64,000 nucleotides of DNA, taken from NCBI GenBank assembly GCA_964628465.1, contig CAZVOA010000013.1, positions 16,511 through 80,510 on the forward strand, written 5' to 3'. This document shows positions 44,207 through 54,013 of the stretch, one piece after another. Both the position numbers and the translations under genes were made by a program. Source of the DNA: JAFGPS01 sp964628465. Its GTDB lineage: Bacteria > Planctomycetota > Phycisphaerae > Sedimentisphaerales > Anaerobacaceae. How positions within the stretch are numbered: the stretch's first letter is position 1; every line of letters begins with the position of its first letter. Below the pieces are notes generated by a model. It worked only from the letters and a program-made list of their open reading frames with translations. It had not been told where the DNA came from and searched no databases.

Positions 44207-46417
44207 CTAATCCTTAAACTTTACTTCAGGCATTTTCAGAGAGGGATTTCGTCGTTTAAGTCTATCATAAGTAGTTTTAAGCGATGCCTTAAATTTTTCT
44301 TTTGTCATAAACTCTACATGAGAATCTATAAACAGAACATTTACACCATCACTGCAGAATTCAGGATTTTCATAAACGAGAATATTACCAGGTTCATCTG
44401 AAGTAGTTTGACCTGTAATGTAAATAAATGATGGTCCTTTAAAATTAGCTGGTTTGCGTTCGGATTCAAAATATTTAGGGTGAAGGTCGCATTTTTCAAT
44501 AAGTTCTTCAAGATTTGGCGGAAATTCATCATAATAATCATTTGCATAAATCAGCATTGCTTTACCAATTGCTGATAAATTCGTACCTGCGACCATTCGA
44601 GTTGCTACCTGGCGAGTTCTTGCCAAAGCTGGCATCATTATTCCGACACCAAAAGCAGTACCTGCAACGGCACCAAGACTTGGTTCAATTCCTGCACCTT
44701 TATAAATCGAATGTATGCCCTGTTCGTCAATGAATGAGTATTGTACAGAAGGAGTAATATCCTGGATGATACTTGTTAAATTCGGAAGAATCATCGGTAA
44801 TGAAATTTTTGTCCGCTGCGTAATAAGAACGTTCGCAGTCTGCCAAAGCGGCTGCAACGCCGCCATCGCCTGGGTCATCTGTGCTTTTGAATCTACGTAA
44901 CTTAAACTTAGTATATTCGCAGGAATATTCGCGGTTGCTTTCTGGAATTTCTCATTGTTTCGTATCGACTTTGCTCTTGCCGCCGGAGCTGCCTGGTCTG
45001 CCGCCGCGATACAAATAGTCGGACTGGAACCTATGACAACATTATCGCCAATGATTGTCCATGTAGGCATTAATTGTGCTATCGCAAGAGGAACAATCGC
45101 AATTGTATTAAGAGTTCTTCCGTTCATTTCCTGCGAACTGAACTGCACCATACCATTGCTCATACCGGTCGCAATTTTACTAATAGCCGCAATTGAATCA
45201 TTCCACAACTTAACGTCTTTCAATCCTATTACAACGACAAAACCTCCCGCCAATGATGACGGATTAGCCGGTGTTTGGTAAAAGAGCATTTTTCCATTCA
45301 GGCTTGCGAGTAATCCATCACGAATCTTAAACTGCATCTGCTCTTCCATCTGAGCAATACCCTGCTCGACTTCAGCAAAATCTTCACCTGCAGCGGTTTT
45401 CATCGTCTTAAAAACAGTATCGTAAATTCCGGCTATATCAACATTCACCGCAGAAACAGTAACCGCGTTCGAATCGACTATATTAAACGTATCGAGGCTA
45501 ACCGGTTTCATAGCCGCGAAAAGTCCTGTAAGCGGCTGAGAAATACCAACAAGCTCATCAGTTATGACGCCGGAACCACTAAAACCAATACGGCTTGTTA
45601 CATATTTAAATTTATCCAGGCCAAGCTTACTCATAACAGTTTCAATAATCGCAAACTGCTCGTCTTCACCTTCCGTATGTGCAATTGATTTTACCAGACC
45701 AAAGGCTTTCTCATAATTGATATAAACCGCTAACGCATCGTTTGTTATATCAGATTTCTGGAAATAACTCGGTAACTTTCTGTCAGCCGGATTTAGTAAA
45801 TACTTTAGCGCAAGACCTTCGCCGTCATTTATTCCAAAAACAAAATAATTACCGACCCAGCCCCAGTAACCCTGAACATCTCCGCCATCTTTGGGACCAT
45901 GAAAAGTATTCGAACCGATTTTTACATCGACAATCTCATCTTCTCCGGCCATAGACTCAAAATTACTAAGAATACCTGAAATAGCATCCTTCTTCGTTCC
46001 GGCATCGATAAAACAAAAACCATAAACAGGAGGACCGTCTTTTGATTGTTTTTGGGCGGCACCAATGATAACAGGTCTCGAACCGACCAGACTCACAATA
46101 CTTTTTGCCATATTAACATAAGTTGCGGCTTCTGAATTTGCCGATACATCCTTCGCTCTCTGCGTTAGGCCATTTTCAACCTGCTTGTAAAATGATTGAA
46201 CCCCCGAATCATTCCAGATTCGTCCCAAGATAGTTTTTTGAAAATCAGGCTTAAGCGCATCGCCGCCGCTTGTTTCGGCGAAAAACAACACATCATCCGG
46301 TAACAATTGAACCATTTTCTGCGAGGCGGAATCCTGAGCATAAGTGACAGAAATGAATGAAAAAAGGGCAGCAACAAAAATTGCTGTAATAAATTTTACT
46401 CTCCTGCGGGTATTCAT
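44207..46417 (-). CDS. Exported DUF3352-like protein fused to a pseudopilin-like domain
   Basis: A 736-residue exported protein. After the signal (VKFITAIFVAALFSFISVTY) the first 550 residues look like a DUF3352-type exported domain (KMVQLLPDDVLFFAETSGGD near the start). From about residue 590 the sequence turns into a pseudopilin body without the leader: GIMMPALARTRQVATRMVAG, IGKAMLIYANDYYDEFPPNL and a C-terminal NVLFIDSHVEFMTKEKF. The tail is shared with the shorter gene downstream. The function is unknown. The fusion suggests that the pseudopilin soluble domain works outside a pilus. Confidence 0.78.
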   Translation of the reverse strand: MNTRRRVKFITAIFVAALFSFISVTYAQDSASQKMVQLLPDDVLFFAETSGGDALKPDFQKTILGRIWNDSGVQSFYKQVENGLTQRAKDVSANSEAATYVNMAKSIVSLVGSRPVIIGAAQKQSKDGPPVYGFCFIDAGTKKDAISGILSNFESMAGEDEIVDVKIGSNTFHGPKDGGDVQGYWGWVGNYFVFGINDGEGLALKYLLNPADRKLPSYFQKSDITNDALAVYINYEKAFGLVKSIAHTEGEDEQFAIIETVMSKLGLDKFKYVTSRIGFSGSGVITDELVGISQPLTGLFAAMKPVSLDTFNIVDSNAVTVSAVNVDIAGIYDTVFKTMKTAAGEDFAEVEQGIAQMEEQMQFKIRDGLLASLNGKMLFYQTPANPSSLAGGFVVVIGLKDVKLWNDSIAAISKIATGMSNGMVQFSSQEMNGRTLNTIAIVPLAIAQLMPTWTIIGDNVVIGSSPTICIAAADQAAPAARAKSIRNNEKFQKATANIPANILSLSYVDSKAQMTQAMAALQPLWQTANVLITQRTKISLPMILPNLTSIIQDITPSVQYSFIDEQGIHSIYKGAGIEPSLGAVAGTAFGVGIMMPALARTRQVATRMVAGTNLSAIGKAMLIYANDYYDEFPPNLEELIEKCDLHPKYFESERKPANFKGPSFIYITGQTTSDEPGNILVYENPEFCSDGVNVLFIDSHVEFMTKEKFKASLKTTYDRLKRRNPSLKMPEVKFKD

Positions 46418-46621
46418 AATAAGTTCCTTTCCAAAATTAAAACCCTGTTATCTCTTAAAAACCTTATTCATAAGCATCTTAACTCGAAAAAAGTCCCAAT
46501 CAAGCTAATTTTGATAAAAAGTGACAAAAATGAGTTCATTTCGATACTATTCGATACTAATTGAGAATTTATGATAAAACAGGAAACTTGAGCAAAGTCT
46601 CTCGTTTTACAGAAAATCTTC

Positions 46622-46650
46622 TTGAGTTTTGAAATAAATAATGCTAATAT
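46622..46650 (+). promoter_or_regulatory. Probable promoter of the dockerin-like gene
   Basis: TTGAGT and TAATAT are 17 bp apart, about 70 bp before the ATG. Both boxes match consensus at four or more positions. The surrounding gene-free stretch (46418-46719) holds nothing else that I can support. Confidence 0.5.
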
Positions 46651-46719
46651 TAACAATATATAGAGATTACAGGTTTTTAAGGCTTGTATTATGAGAAGAA
46701 AGTTGGAAGGAGACACGTA

Positions 46720-47595
46720 ATGAAAAAAGTGTTCTGTGCCATCATTATGGTTATTTTTACTGCCCCAACATGGGCAAACATATCAATTACCGCGACGGAT
46801 TTAGGCGGCGGAGTGGTCGCTATTGATTATAACGGGGTTGACCTGGCCAGGGCTTTCGCTTTGGACATAAAAGTTGACACCGGCGTAATTTACGATATTA
46901 ACGAATACGCTATCGGGGAGGATAATTTCGGTTACGGCATTTTCCCCGCGAATTTCAACAGATTTATTACAGTTCTCGATACAGGTGAAGTTGAAAACTG
47001 GTTCGATCCGAATTATACGCCGGTCGCTGATGCCAACGACCCGGGCGCATTAGGCGGAATCGATACTAATGGTATTACAATCGAGATGGGTTCACTTTAT
47101 GATGTAAACGCCCCGCTGCTGTCGGGAAGGCTTTGCACAGTAACCGTCAGCGAGTCATGCCTGCTCAGTGTTACAACAAACGCGATTCGCGGCAATGTAG
47201 TTCTCGAAGACGCGAACCAGGCAATAGTTGACCTGACCGGCGCGACAAACGTACAAGTTACAATAGGCGAAACTTATACCGGTGCAAATCCTGAACAATG
47301 GGTCGCGGTCGGCAAACCTTTATGCTGGGTTTCGAGCGTTAATCCGAGACAATGTCACGGCGACGCGGACGGAATAGCACAGGGCAAAAATAACTACTGG
47401 GTCTCGACAAGTGACCTTGAAATACTTATCGAAGCATGGAACAAACCTCTGAGTTCACTTACAGGAAATCAGATTTGCGCAGACTTCGACCATTTACCGC
47501 AGGGCAAACAAAATTACAGGGTTTCGACAAACGACCTGGACATCCTTATAGCCAACTGGAACCAGGCGAACGCTCCTTTAGCCGATTGCCCATGA
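46720..47595 (+). CDS. Exported dockerin-like (EF-hand repeat) protein
   Basis: About 291 residues. A signal peptide (MKKVFCAIIMVIFTAPTWA) is followed by a beta-rich cohesin-like region and then two C-terminal repeats: CHGDADGIAQGKNNYWVS with STSDLEILIEAWNK, and CADFDHLPQGKQNYRVS with STNDLDILIANWNQ. Such calcium-binding, dockerin-like pairs are common in planctomycete secreted proteins. GGAAGGAG 8 bases before the ATG at 46720 sets the start. A hairpin terminator separates it from the PEP-CTERM gene. Confidence 0.83.
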   Translation: MKKVFCAIIMVIFTAPTWANISITATDLGGGVVAIDYNGVDLARAFALDIKVDTGVIYDINEYAIGEDNFGYGIFPANFNRFITVLDTGEVENWFDPNYTPVADANDPGALGGIDTNGITIEMGSLYDVNAPLLSGRLCTVTVSESCLLSVTTNAIRGNVVLEDANQAIVDLTGATNVQVTIGETYTGANPEQWVAVGKPLCWVSSVNPRQCHGDADGIAQGKNNYWVSTSDLEILIEAWNKPLSSLTGNQICADFDHLPQGKQNYRVSTNDLDILIANWNQANAPLADCP

Positions 47596-47617
47596 CAATC
47601 CTGATATAGAAGAAAAT

Positions 47618-47659
47618 CGCAAAATCCTAACGTGACACAGCCGCGATTTTGCGTCTTTT
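47618..47659 (+). terminator. Rho-independent terminator after the dockerin-like gene
   Basis: CGCAAAATC (47618-47626) pairs with GATTTTGCG (47645-47653), followed by TCTTTT. It lies about 22 bp after the stop codon. Confidence 0.65.
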
Positions 47660-47695
47660 GATAAGTGAGTTATCAGAAGCTGAAGAAAGGTGATT

Positions 47696-48205
47696 ATGAT
47701 GAAAAGAGTATTGGCTCTTGTTTTGGTTCTTGGTTTAGCTTGTTCTGCCAATGCCACTTATCTGCAAATAGACGGCTTATCCTCCGACAACTACAATCTT
47801 CTCGAAGGTTCAACCGTTACAATTTCAATTATCAGCGAAGACGACTCGAACTGGTTAGGCTACCTGATTGTCCCCGACGGCAGCCCCGGCACATTGAGCA
47901 ACCCGACAATATGGGATGCGGCAGGCAATTTAGGCGAGGCAATTCCTTATACAGAATTAGGATGGGGTACAGGTTACGAATTAACCGCGGCGACAAGCTT
48001 CGGAGGCATTCCCGCCGTTGAAGCAGGACAACAATTCACATTCGATTTCTCAGGCGGCATTGCGGGCCAGAGTACGCAACTTTTGCTCTTTGCCGACCCG
48101 GACTATTTAACCCCGCTCGATGCGATTACAATCACAATTGTCCCTGAACCGCTGACTATCGCCTTGCTGGGTTTAGGCGCACTATTCTTACGCAAGAAAA
48201 AATAA
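47696..48205 (+). CDS. PEP-CTERM sorting-domain exported protein
   Basis: About 169 residues. It starts with a signal peptide (MMKRVLALVLVLGLACSANA), has a beta-rich middle and ends in the PEP-CTERM signal: VPEPLTIALLGLGALFLRKKK (Pro-Glu-Pro, a hydrophobic helix, basic tail). Such proteins are handled by an exosortase and attached at or released from the surface. No exosortase gene is in the window. ATG at 47696 or 47699, with AAAGG just before. Confidence 0.9.
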   Translation: MMKRVLALVLVLGLACSANATYLQIDGLSSDNYNLLEGSTVTISIISEDDSNWLGYLIVPDGSPGTLSNPTIWDAAGNLGEAIPYTELGWGTGYELTAATSFGGIPAVEAGQQFTFDFSGGIAGQSTQLLLFADPDYLTPLDAITITIVPEPLTIALLGLGALFLRKKK

Positions 48206-48220
48206 TTTACTCGAATACAT

Positions 48221-48467
48221 GTCATTGCGAGCACCTCACCTGATTTACAGGATATATGCGAAAGAAATTTAGCTTCCTATAATGATGGGTGGCAGCCTCA
48301 TCCTGATTTTTTATCAGGATGGGGATGGTAAATTTATGTCGAACCATCTCCAAGCTGCGCTTGAAGCTGCCACCCGTCTTAGTTTCTTAGAAGGAGCAAA
48401 GCGACGAAGCAGTCTCAACATTATAATTGTAGATAGCCACACCGTCTTCCAGACGGTTCGCAATGAC
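48221..48467. repeat. Dispersed composite repeat with terminal inverted repeats (copy 2)
   Basis: A 247-bp non-coding block bounded by GTCATTGCGA and TCGCAATGAC, exact 10-bp inverted repeats. Inside, GGGTGGCAGCCTCATCCTG near 48287 and AAGCTGCCACCC near 48364 form the same palindrome as the copy at 7.5 kb, and a short hairpin ACCGTCTTCC/AGACGGT is near the right end. Block order is shared with copy 1. It looks like a non-autonomous element family. Confidence 0.75.
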
Positions 48468-48546
48468 AAAAAAAGCGGCTGTTAATTACCCCCAGTACCG
48501 GTTTTTATCTTGCCTCAGCCGGACTTACCTTTTAAAATCCCTTGTT

Positions 48547-49116
48547 ATGAAAGGATTTCGTAACTATTTTATTCTCAGTTTATTTGCCTTATTTATATTC
48601 GGCTGCAATTCGAACAGGAAAGCGGTCGAAGTAATAATCGACGGCGACGGCCGTTTTCCAAAAAATCTCGCCGGACTGTGGCGTTCGGAAAATAACGTAT
48701 GGGACATTTATTTAAAACCTGATGGAAAAATTTCATGGGCGGTAATAAGTCTCGGCGAAGTTAAAATAGAAGCGGGAAAAAAAAGAATCGTACCGATGCG
48801 GCAAGGCGGCAAAGGAGTTTTCGAACCCGGACAATGGTCTGTTATTTACCTGCAAAGACAACGCGAATTGTCCGTAGAAATCGCTATCGATTATTTCCGC
48901 ACAGAACTCGGCGATTATATAATACATGGAAAAACACGTGACATTTTCACAGGTACAGTATCACCTGATGGAACTCTCTGGCACGCAGACAGATTCAGCT
49001 ATCCCGAATACATTGTAGATTCCAATTCATACAAAAACTACAAACTGCCCGTCGATCCCAACGAAAATCCGAAAGAAACTCTTCTTTTCAGAAAAATCTC
49101 TGACACCGCAAATTAA
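48547..49116 (+). CDS. Lipoprotein of unknown function
   Basis: A 189-residue lipoprotein: signal MKGFRNYFILSLFALFIFGC with Cys 20 as the lipid site, then a beta-rich body with LAGLWRSENNVWDIYLKPDG and KISWAVISLGEVKIEAGKK. The pattern of strands recalls lipocalin-like small barrels, but I cannot assign a family. The ATG at 48547 is chosen because the upstream frame runs through the end of the dispersed repeat. It is the last gene on the plus strand before a leftward gene. Confidence 0.75.
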   Translation: MKGFRNYFILSLFALFIFGCNSNRKAVEVIIDGDGRFPKNLAGLWRSENNVWDIYLKPDGKISWAVISLGEVKIEAGKKRIVPMRQGGKGVFEPGQWSVIYLQRQRELSVEIAIDYFRTELGDYIIHGKTRDIFTGTVSPDGTLWHADRFSYPEYIVDSNSYKNYKLPVDPNENPKETLLFRKISDTAN

Positions 49117-49125
49117 GATTTTTTG

Positions 49126-50232
49126 CTAATTATAATCAGTATTTCTGCCAGTTCTTTCTCTAAAACTGGGTAATTTTTTGTATTTCTGAATAATTTCACT
49201 CATTTTACTTATAGCTTCGATAAAATTCTCATCTTGGGTACTCCAGTGCATTTTCCACATATATGAACCGTCAATATCTACTTCAAAAATATGTGAAACA
49301 CCATCAAATCCAATTCTATCATTCATTTGAGGCACTCTTATAAAATCTTTTGAAGTTAGTAAATCCCGAATCTCTTTTAATTCCTCTGGACTTATTATTG
49401 CTTTTAAAGTCTCAATTGTTTCATGCGTACCCGGATAAGCAAGTATTTCACCGGAAACAAGATTAATATCAATACATTGCGAAACATATCCCTTGGGCTG
49501 AAGGAAATAACGCATATGATTTTCCTCAAGAGGTTTCAAATCTCTTGTCTTCGCATAGGAAGTTATCGCTCCAAATGCCCGTGTTGTTGTTATTAATTTG
49601 ATTTTCGGAAAAACACTATTCTGCTCTAACGCCTTTTCCATTAACTTAATCGCAGGATAACCAAAAAACTTAAAACGCATTAACTCGACATTATCAGCGG
49701 ATAAAGCAATATCTGGTGGTGAATTTTCAGGAAAGACATATAGTAAATCCTGTTTAATATAGCTCCCCTGCCAATCATTACCATTTTCACTCAATAAAAC
49801 TATTGGCTTTATTTTCGTTCGCGAATAAATAAGTATCGCGTAAATTTCCAAATTAAAAGTTTTCGGATTATATTCGAGAGAATCTCCAGAAAATTTATCG
49901 ATATCAATTATCAGACTCACCCATAAAAGGTTTCTTCCTTTATTTTTTTCAAAAGCATCTTTGATACCCTTCTTTAATTTTTCTTCAATACCATTTCTTA
50001 ATTTTTTGGAATAAAGTATCTCCGCTGATAACTCCCTCACACATTCGCTTTTTGATATGGGGAAAATTCGTCCATCTGCAATATCATCACGATCTAAAAC
50101 ATTTTGTGATTGATTTGCTTCAGACTGACTATTTTTACCTTGTCTTCGTTGATTTGCTTGCATGGAACAGCACAAATTCGACAAAAGAACCAAATGGATT
50201 GCGATAAAAAATAAATAAACTTTCCACATCAT
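49126..50232 (-). CDS. Exported protein of unknown function
   Basis: A 368-residue protein with an N-terminal hydrophobic signal (MMWKVYLFFIAIHLVLLSNL) followed by CCSMQA, which may be a lipobox-like site. A low-complexity Gln/Asn/Ser segment (about 30-45) follows, then a mixed alpha/beta body. I do not recognise a family. It is AT-rich, alone on its strand and separated from the next gene by a gene-free stretch. Confidence 0.65.
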   Translation of the reverse strand: MMWKVYLFFIAIHLVLLSNLCCSMQANQRRQGKNSQSEANQSQNVLDRDDIADGRIFPISKSECVRELSAEILYSKKLRNGIEEKLKKGIKDAFEKNKGRNLLWVSLIIDIDKFSGDSLEYNPKTFNLEIYAILIYSRTKIKPIVLLSENGNDWQGSYIKQDLLYVFPENSPPDIALSADNVELMRFKFFGYPAIKLMEKALEQNSVFPKIKLITTTRAFGAITSYAKTRDLKPLEENHMRYFLQPKGYVSQCIDINLVSGEILAYPGTHETIETLKAIISPEELKEIRDLLTSKDFIRVPQMNDRIGFDGVSHIFEVDIDGSYMWKMHWSTQDENFIEAISKMSEIIQKYKKLPSFRERTGRNTDYN

Positions 50233-50585
50233 AAAATCTCCTGAAAAAATGCCTCTCGAACAATATAAATCATCAATTACTGAATAATATCAGGATATTT
50301 CTCATTGTCAAGCGAGAATAAGAAATGTCGGAACTGCATCAAAAATATACAAAAGACTCTTGTTTTACTGAGGAGAGGGATTAATTCAAAAAAAGCCATA
50401 TTGAGCAAAAAAGTATATTGTGAATATATGGGTTTTTGATAAATATGCCTTTCCAGCGTGTCGATAATTCTCATGGTTAAATAAATATAGTATTTTGAAA
50501 ATAATATGAAGGACTTGGTCCTATAAATCTCTGTTTTTGATTTGAGTAAATCCAAATGACTAAAAATATTGAGAGAACATGACAA
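50233..50585. other. Gene-free AT-rich stretch between divergent genes
   Basis: Promoters for the leftward exported protein and the rightward kinase must lie here. I see no repeat, no clear consensus promoter and no reading frame with a ribosome-binding site. Confidence 0.4.
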
Positions 50586-52538
50586 ATGAGCATATTTCAA
50601 ACACTTAAGAAATCCGCGTCTTTAATTGTTTTTATAGCGATGGTTATCGGAGTTTTCTGGCTGATGCAGAAAAAAGTTACAGACAATGTAATGTACTGTA
50701 CTCTTATCTCAATTATGGTCGCGATAGCGCTTACATACTTCCAAAGCAAATTTATCGCCGACGCACTTGAACAATCCGAATCCTCGATGAAAGCAAATAT
50801 CGAAATAAAAGGTTTACGCGCACAACAGAAACGTCTGGATGAAAAAGTCCTAAAACTCACAGAGGAACTTGAGGCGGCTCATCTAAAACTCAAAACAGAA
50901 ATAGCTGAAAAACCTCTTGACCAAAGACAATTGCAGCAGAGATTGAAAAACCTGAATTGTTTATATGCCCTTTCCAAGATTGTTAATCGTCAGAATACAC
51001 CTCTTGAACAGATTTTCCAGGAAACTGTCAATCTGATACGTCAAACATACCGTTATCCTGAAAATACTTATGTCAGGTTAGTTATTGACGGTATCCGCTA
51101 TCAAACAGAAGATTTTGAGAAAAGTGAGTCAAGCCGCCAGGTACAGATAAAAACGCACAATGGAGATGCAGGTACTATTGAAGTTTATCGAAAAGGAGAA
51201 AAACCGGAAAACAAAGAAAATCCTTTGATAACTGAAGAAGAAGATAGTCTGCTGTGCGCAGTTGCTGAGTGGCTCGGAAGTATCGCCGAACGCAAAAAAG
51301 CAGAAGAGAAAATGCAGTTGTTCAGGAACTTAATAGAACTTTCAAAGGACTGTATTTTCGCGTTGGAGCCAAAATGGGGACGTTTTATGGATGTCAATCA
51401 CACGGCGTGTGACAGCCTTGGATACTCCACAAAAGAATTCATAAGCAAAATTACACTGCGTGATATAGATGAATCAATAACAGATGATTACGCATGGCAA
51501 AAACAAATAGAATTGCTAAGACAAAAAGGCGACATTGTCAAGGAAGCCCAGTACAAAAGAAATGACGGCTCCTCGTTCTTTGTTGAGACCAGTCTTAAGC
51601 TCGTAACACAGGAAAAACAAGAGTATATCATAGCTATTGCCAGAGATATAACTGAGCGCAAGAGGTCGGAAGCAAAACTTAAAGCGGCACAGGAAAAACT
51701 GCTTGAAACCGCGCGTCAGGTGGGTATGGCGGAAGTCGCTACGGGCGTTCTGCATAATGTTGGTAATGTCCTGAACAGCGTAAGTGTTACCGCCGAATCA
51801 ATCCAGAAAAGGATTAGGACATCAAAAGTTACCTATCTCGGCGACGCTGTTAATATGTTTGAAGAACACGCCAATGACCTTGCAGCCTTCTTAACAACAG
51901 AGGAACGCGGGAAAAAGCTGACTACTTTTTTGACCAATCTTTCGCAGGAGCTTGTTGAGGAGCAGTCACGGCAGCTCGAATCACTGGCGGAACTCACGAA
52001 ACACGTTCAGCACGTAGCGGACATTATTCAGCTACAGCAATCATACAGTAAAACAAAAGGGCTAACCGAACCTTCATCTATCGCGGAGTTAATTGACGAT
52101 GCCGTCAAAATTAATGCTGAAGCTATATCGAGGAACAAAATTGAGGTCAGACGCAGTTATGCCGACCTGCCGATTATGCTTCTGGACAGGCATAAAGTTC
52201 TGCAGATTTTGACAAATCTTATCAGTAACGCGATATATGCCCTTGCTAAAAATTCCAAAGACGAAAAGATTCTTTCGCTTAGCGTCAAAGAAAACAAGAA
52301 AGATCATATTAAAATCGAAGTACGTGACAATGGAATCGGAATTCCGAATCAGAATCTTACGAGAATATTCGAGCATGGTTTTACAACCAAGGAAAAAGGT
52401 CACGGATTCGGACTCCACAGCACAGCGCTATCTATTAACGAATTAAATGGTTCAATAGTTGTTAATAGCGATGGCGAGGGTCAGGGAGCTGTATTTTCTA
52501 TTGAGTTACCATACAAAACACAGGAGACAACTACATGA
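50586..52538 (+). CDS. Membrane-bound sensor histidine kinase (GAF-like and PAS domains)
   Basis: A 650-residue kinase. Two membrane helices (about 11-27 and 37-53) are followed by a coiled coil (60-115), a GAF-like domain (about 125-235), a PAS domain (about 242-360, ending in IAIARDITERKRSEAKL) and a kinase core with phospho-acceptor His 390 (VLHNVGNVLNSV). The ATPase domain has N-box LISNAIYALAKN, G1 DNGIGIPNQN and G2 GHGFGLHS. It overlaps the next gene by 4 bp (ATGA), so the two are coupled. Confidence 0.92.
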   Translation: MSIFQTLKKSASLIVFIAMVIGVFWLMQKKVTDNVMYCTLISIMVAIALTYFQSKFIADALEQSESSMKANIEIKGLRAQQKRLDEKVLKLTEELEAAHLKLKTEIAEKPLDQRQLQQRLKNLNCLYALSKIVNRQNTPLEQIFQETVNLIRQTYRYPENTYVRLVIDGIRYQTEDFEKSESSRQVQIKTHNGDAGTIEVYRKGEKPENKENPLITEEEDSLLCAVAEWLGSIAERKKAEEKMQLFRNLIELSKDCIFALEPKWGRFMDVNHTACDSLGYSTKEFISKITLRDIDESITDDYAWQKQIELLRQKGDIVKEAQYKRNDGSSFFVETSLKLVTQEKQEYIIAIARDITERKRSEAKLKAAQEKLLETARQVGMAEVATGVLHNVGNVLNSVSVTAESIQKRIRTSKVTYLGDAVNMFEEHANDLAAFLTTEERGKKLTTFLTNLSQELVEEQSRQLESLAELTKHVQHVADIIQLQQSYSKTKGLTEPSSIAELIDDAVKINAEAISRNKIEVRRSYADLPIMLLDRHKVLQILTNLISNAIYALAKNSKDEKILSLSVKENKKDHIKIEVRDNGIGIPNQNLTRIFEHGFTTKEKGHGFGLHSTALSINELNGSIVVNSDGEGQGAVFSIELPYKTQETTT

Positions 52539-53890
52539 GTGAAGATAAAAAACAAAATGTTCATCGTATTCTGATAATCGATGATAATCCAAATATTCAT
52601 AAAGATTTTCAAACTATTCTCGTTGAAGAGCGGGATAACTCAAAACTCGACGAGCTTCGCGCTGAAGTGTTCGGCCAGGTGAATAAAGAGTCGGTGAATC
52701 AAAACGTTTATGAACTCGACTTTGCGTCTCAAGGCCAGGAAGGCTGTGAGAAAGTTAAAGCGGCTTTATCTGAAAATCGCCCTTACGAACTGGCTTTTGT
52801 CGATATGCGTATGCCGCCGGGATGGGATGGATTAAAAACAATAGAGAATATCTGGCAAGTTGATAAAAATATACAGATGGTAATTTGTACCGCGTATTCG
52901 GATTATTCATGGAACGAAATTACTCAACGATTGGGAAAATCCGAAAATCTCCTTATTTTGAAAAAGCCTTTCGACTGCGCGGAAGTATCGCAACTGGCAT
53001 CCGCTCTTACGGAAAAATGGAATCTGGCAAGGCAAGCTTCCATGAAACTCGACGAACTTGAAGAGTTGGTTAAGGAAAGGTCCAAAGAACTGATAGAGAA
53101 AAATAATCAGCTAAAAATGGAAATCGCCGAAAGAGAGCAAATGGAGTTGAAACTCGCCGGAATGATAAGGAAAGTTGAAAGCGCGAATAAAGAACTCCAG
53201 GAATTCTCATCTATAGTATCCCATGACCTTAAAGCTCCTCTTCGCGGAGTGAAAACCCTCGCGAAATGGATTCTCGAAGATTACGGCGATAAGCTCGACG
53301 CAAAAGCGACACAGCAGATGAATCTTCTTATGGATAGAGTAGATAAAATTTATGGACTGATTGACGGCGTACTAAAATATTCCAAAATCGGACAGGATGC
53401 AGGCGAATGTAATCCGGTAAATTTGGAGACGTTTATACCCGAAGTCGTCAATATGGTAGTTCCGCCTGAACATATAAAAGTTACAATTGAAAATCAGTTG
53501 CCGACAATCGTATGCGAAGAAACACATATAATGCAGATTTTTCAGAATCTTATCAGCAACGCGATAAAATATAATGATAAACAGCAGGGATGGATAAAAA
53601 TCGCATGTGCAGAGGATGGTGAGTTCTGGAAATTCAGTGTTGCCGATAATGGTAACGGAATCGGTGAAGAGCATTTCGAGAAAATATTCAGGATGTTTCA
53701 CACGATTAAACAGAATGAAAGAATTACCGGTACAGGAGTCGGCCTTACTGTAGTCAAGAAAGTTGTGGAACTCTACGGAGGAAAGATTTGGATAAAATCT
53801 GAAGTTGGAAAAGGAAGCATATTCTTCTTTACTTTTCCGAAACAGAAGTCGGCGGCAAAAAATAAAGAACTCGCGGCAATCGGTGTTTAG
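52535..53890 (+). CDS. Hybrid response regulator-histidine kinase
   Basis: A 451-residue cytosolic protein. The N-terminal receiver domain (about 10-160) has Asp 16, Asp 17, phospho-acceptor Asp 90 (FVDMRMPPGWDG) and Lys 144. A long coiled coil leads to a kinase core of the phytochrome-like type with His 230 in SSIVSHDLKAPLRG, then LISNAIKYNDKQQGWIKI (N-box) and GTGVGLTVVKKVVELYGGKI. The receiver first, kinase second order is unlike classical hybrid kinases and suggests that it acts in the middle of a relay, taking a phosphate from the kinase encoded upstream. Confidence 0.9.
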   Translation: MSEDKKQNVHRILIIDDNPNIHKDFQTILVEERDNSKLDELRAEVFGQVNKESVNQNVYELDFASQGQEGCEKVKAALSENRPYELAFVDMRMPPGWDGLKTIENIWQVDKNIQMVICTAYSDYSWNEITQRLGKSENLLILKKPFDCAEVSQLASALTEKWNLARQASMKLDELEELVKERSKELIEKNNQLKMEIAEREQMELKLAGMIRKVESANKELQEFSSIVSHDLKAPLRGVKTLAKWILEDYGDKLDAKATQQMNLLMDRVDKIYGLIDGVLKYSKIGQDAGECNPVNLETFIPEVVNMVVPPEHIKVTIENQLPTIVCEETHIMQIFQNLISNAIKYNDKQQGWIKIACAEDGEFWKFSVADNGNGIGEEHFEKIFRMFHTIKQNERITGTGVGLTVVKKVVELYGGKIWIKSEVGKGSIFFFTFPKQKSAAKNKELAAIGV

Positions 53891-53982
53891 AAGTGAATTA
53901 AAGTAAAGTGTCTAAAGTTGAATGCCTTTGGCGGCTATTTTTAACTTTAGTTCACTTTAAGTAATTTAGTCACTTATAACTT
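53891..53982. repeat. AGTGTCTAAAGT-type repeat (copy A)
   Basis: Starts right after the kinase stop. Holds AAAGTGTCTAAAGTTG, then GAATGCCTTTGGCGGCTATTTT and AACTTTAGTTCACTTTAAGTA. Closely matches the copy at 56.4 kb. Confidence 0.75.
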
Positions 53983-54013
53983 AAATAATTTATATCGAAG
54001 GACGAACGAAATT

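Noticed and set aside
48463..48546. Longer start of the lipoprotein gene at 48463
   Set aside because: The first 28 codons come from the end of the dispersed repeat; the ATG at 48547 starts a clean lipoprotein signal.
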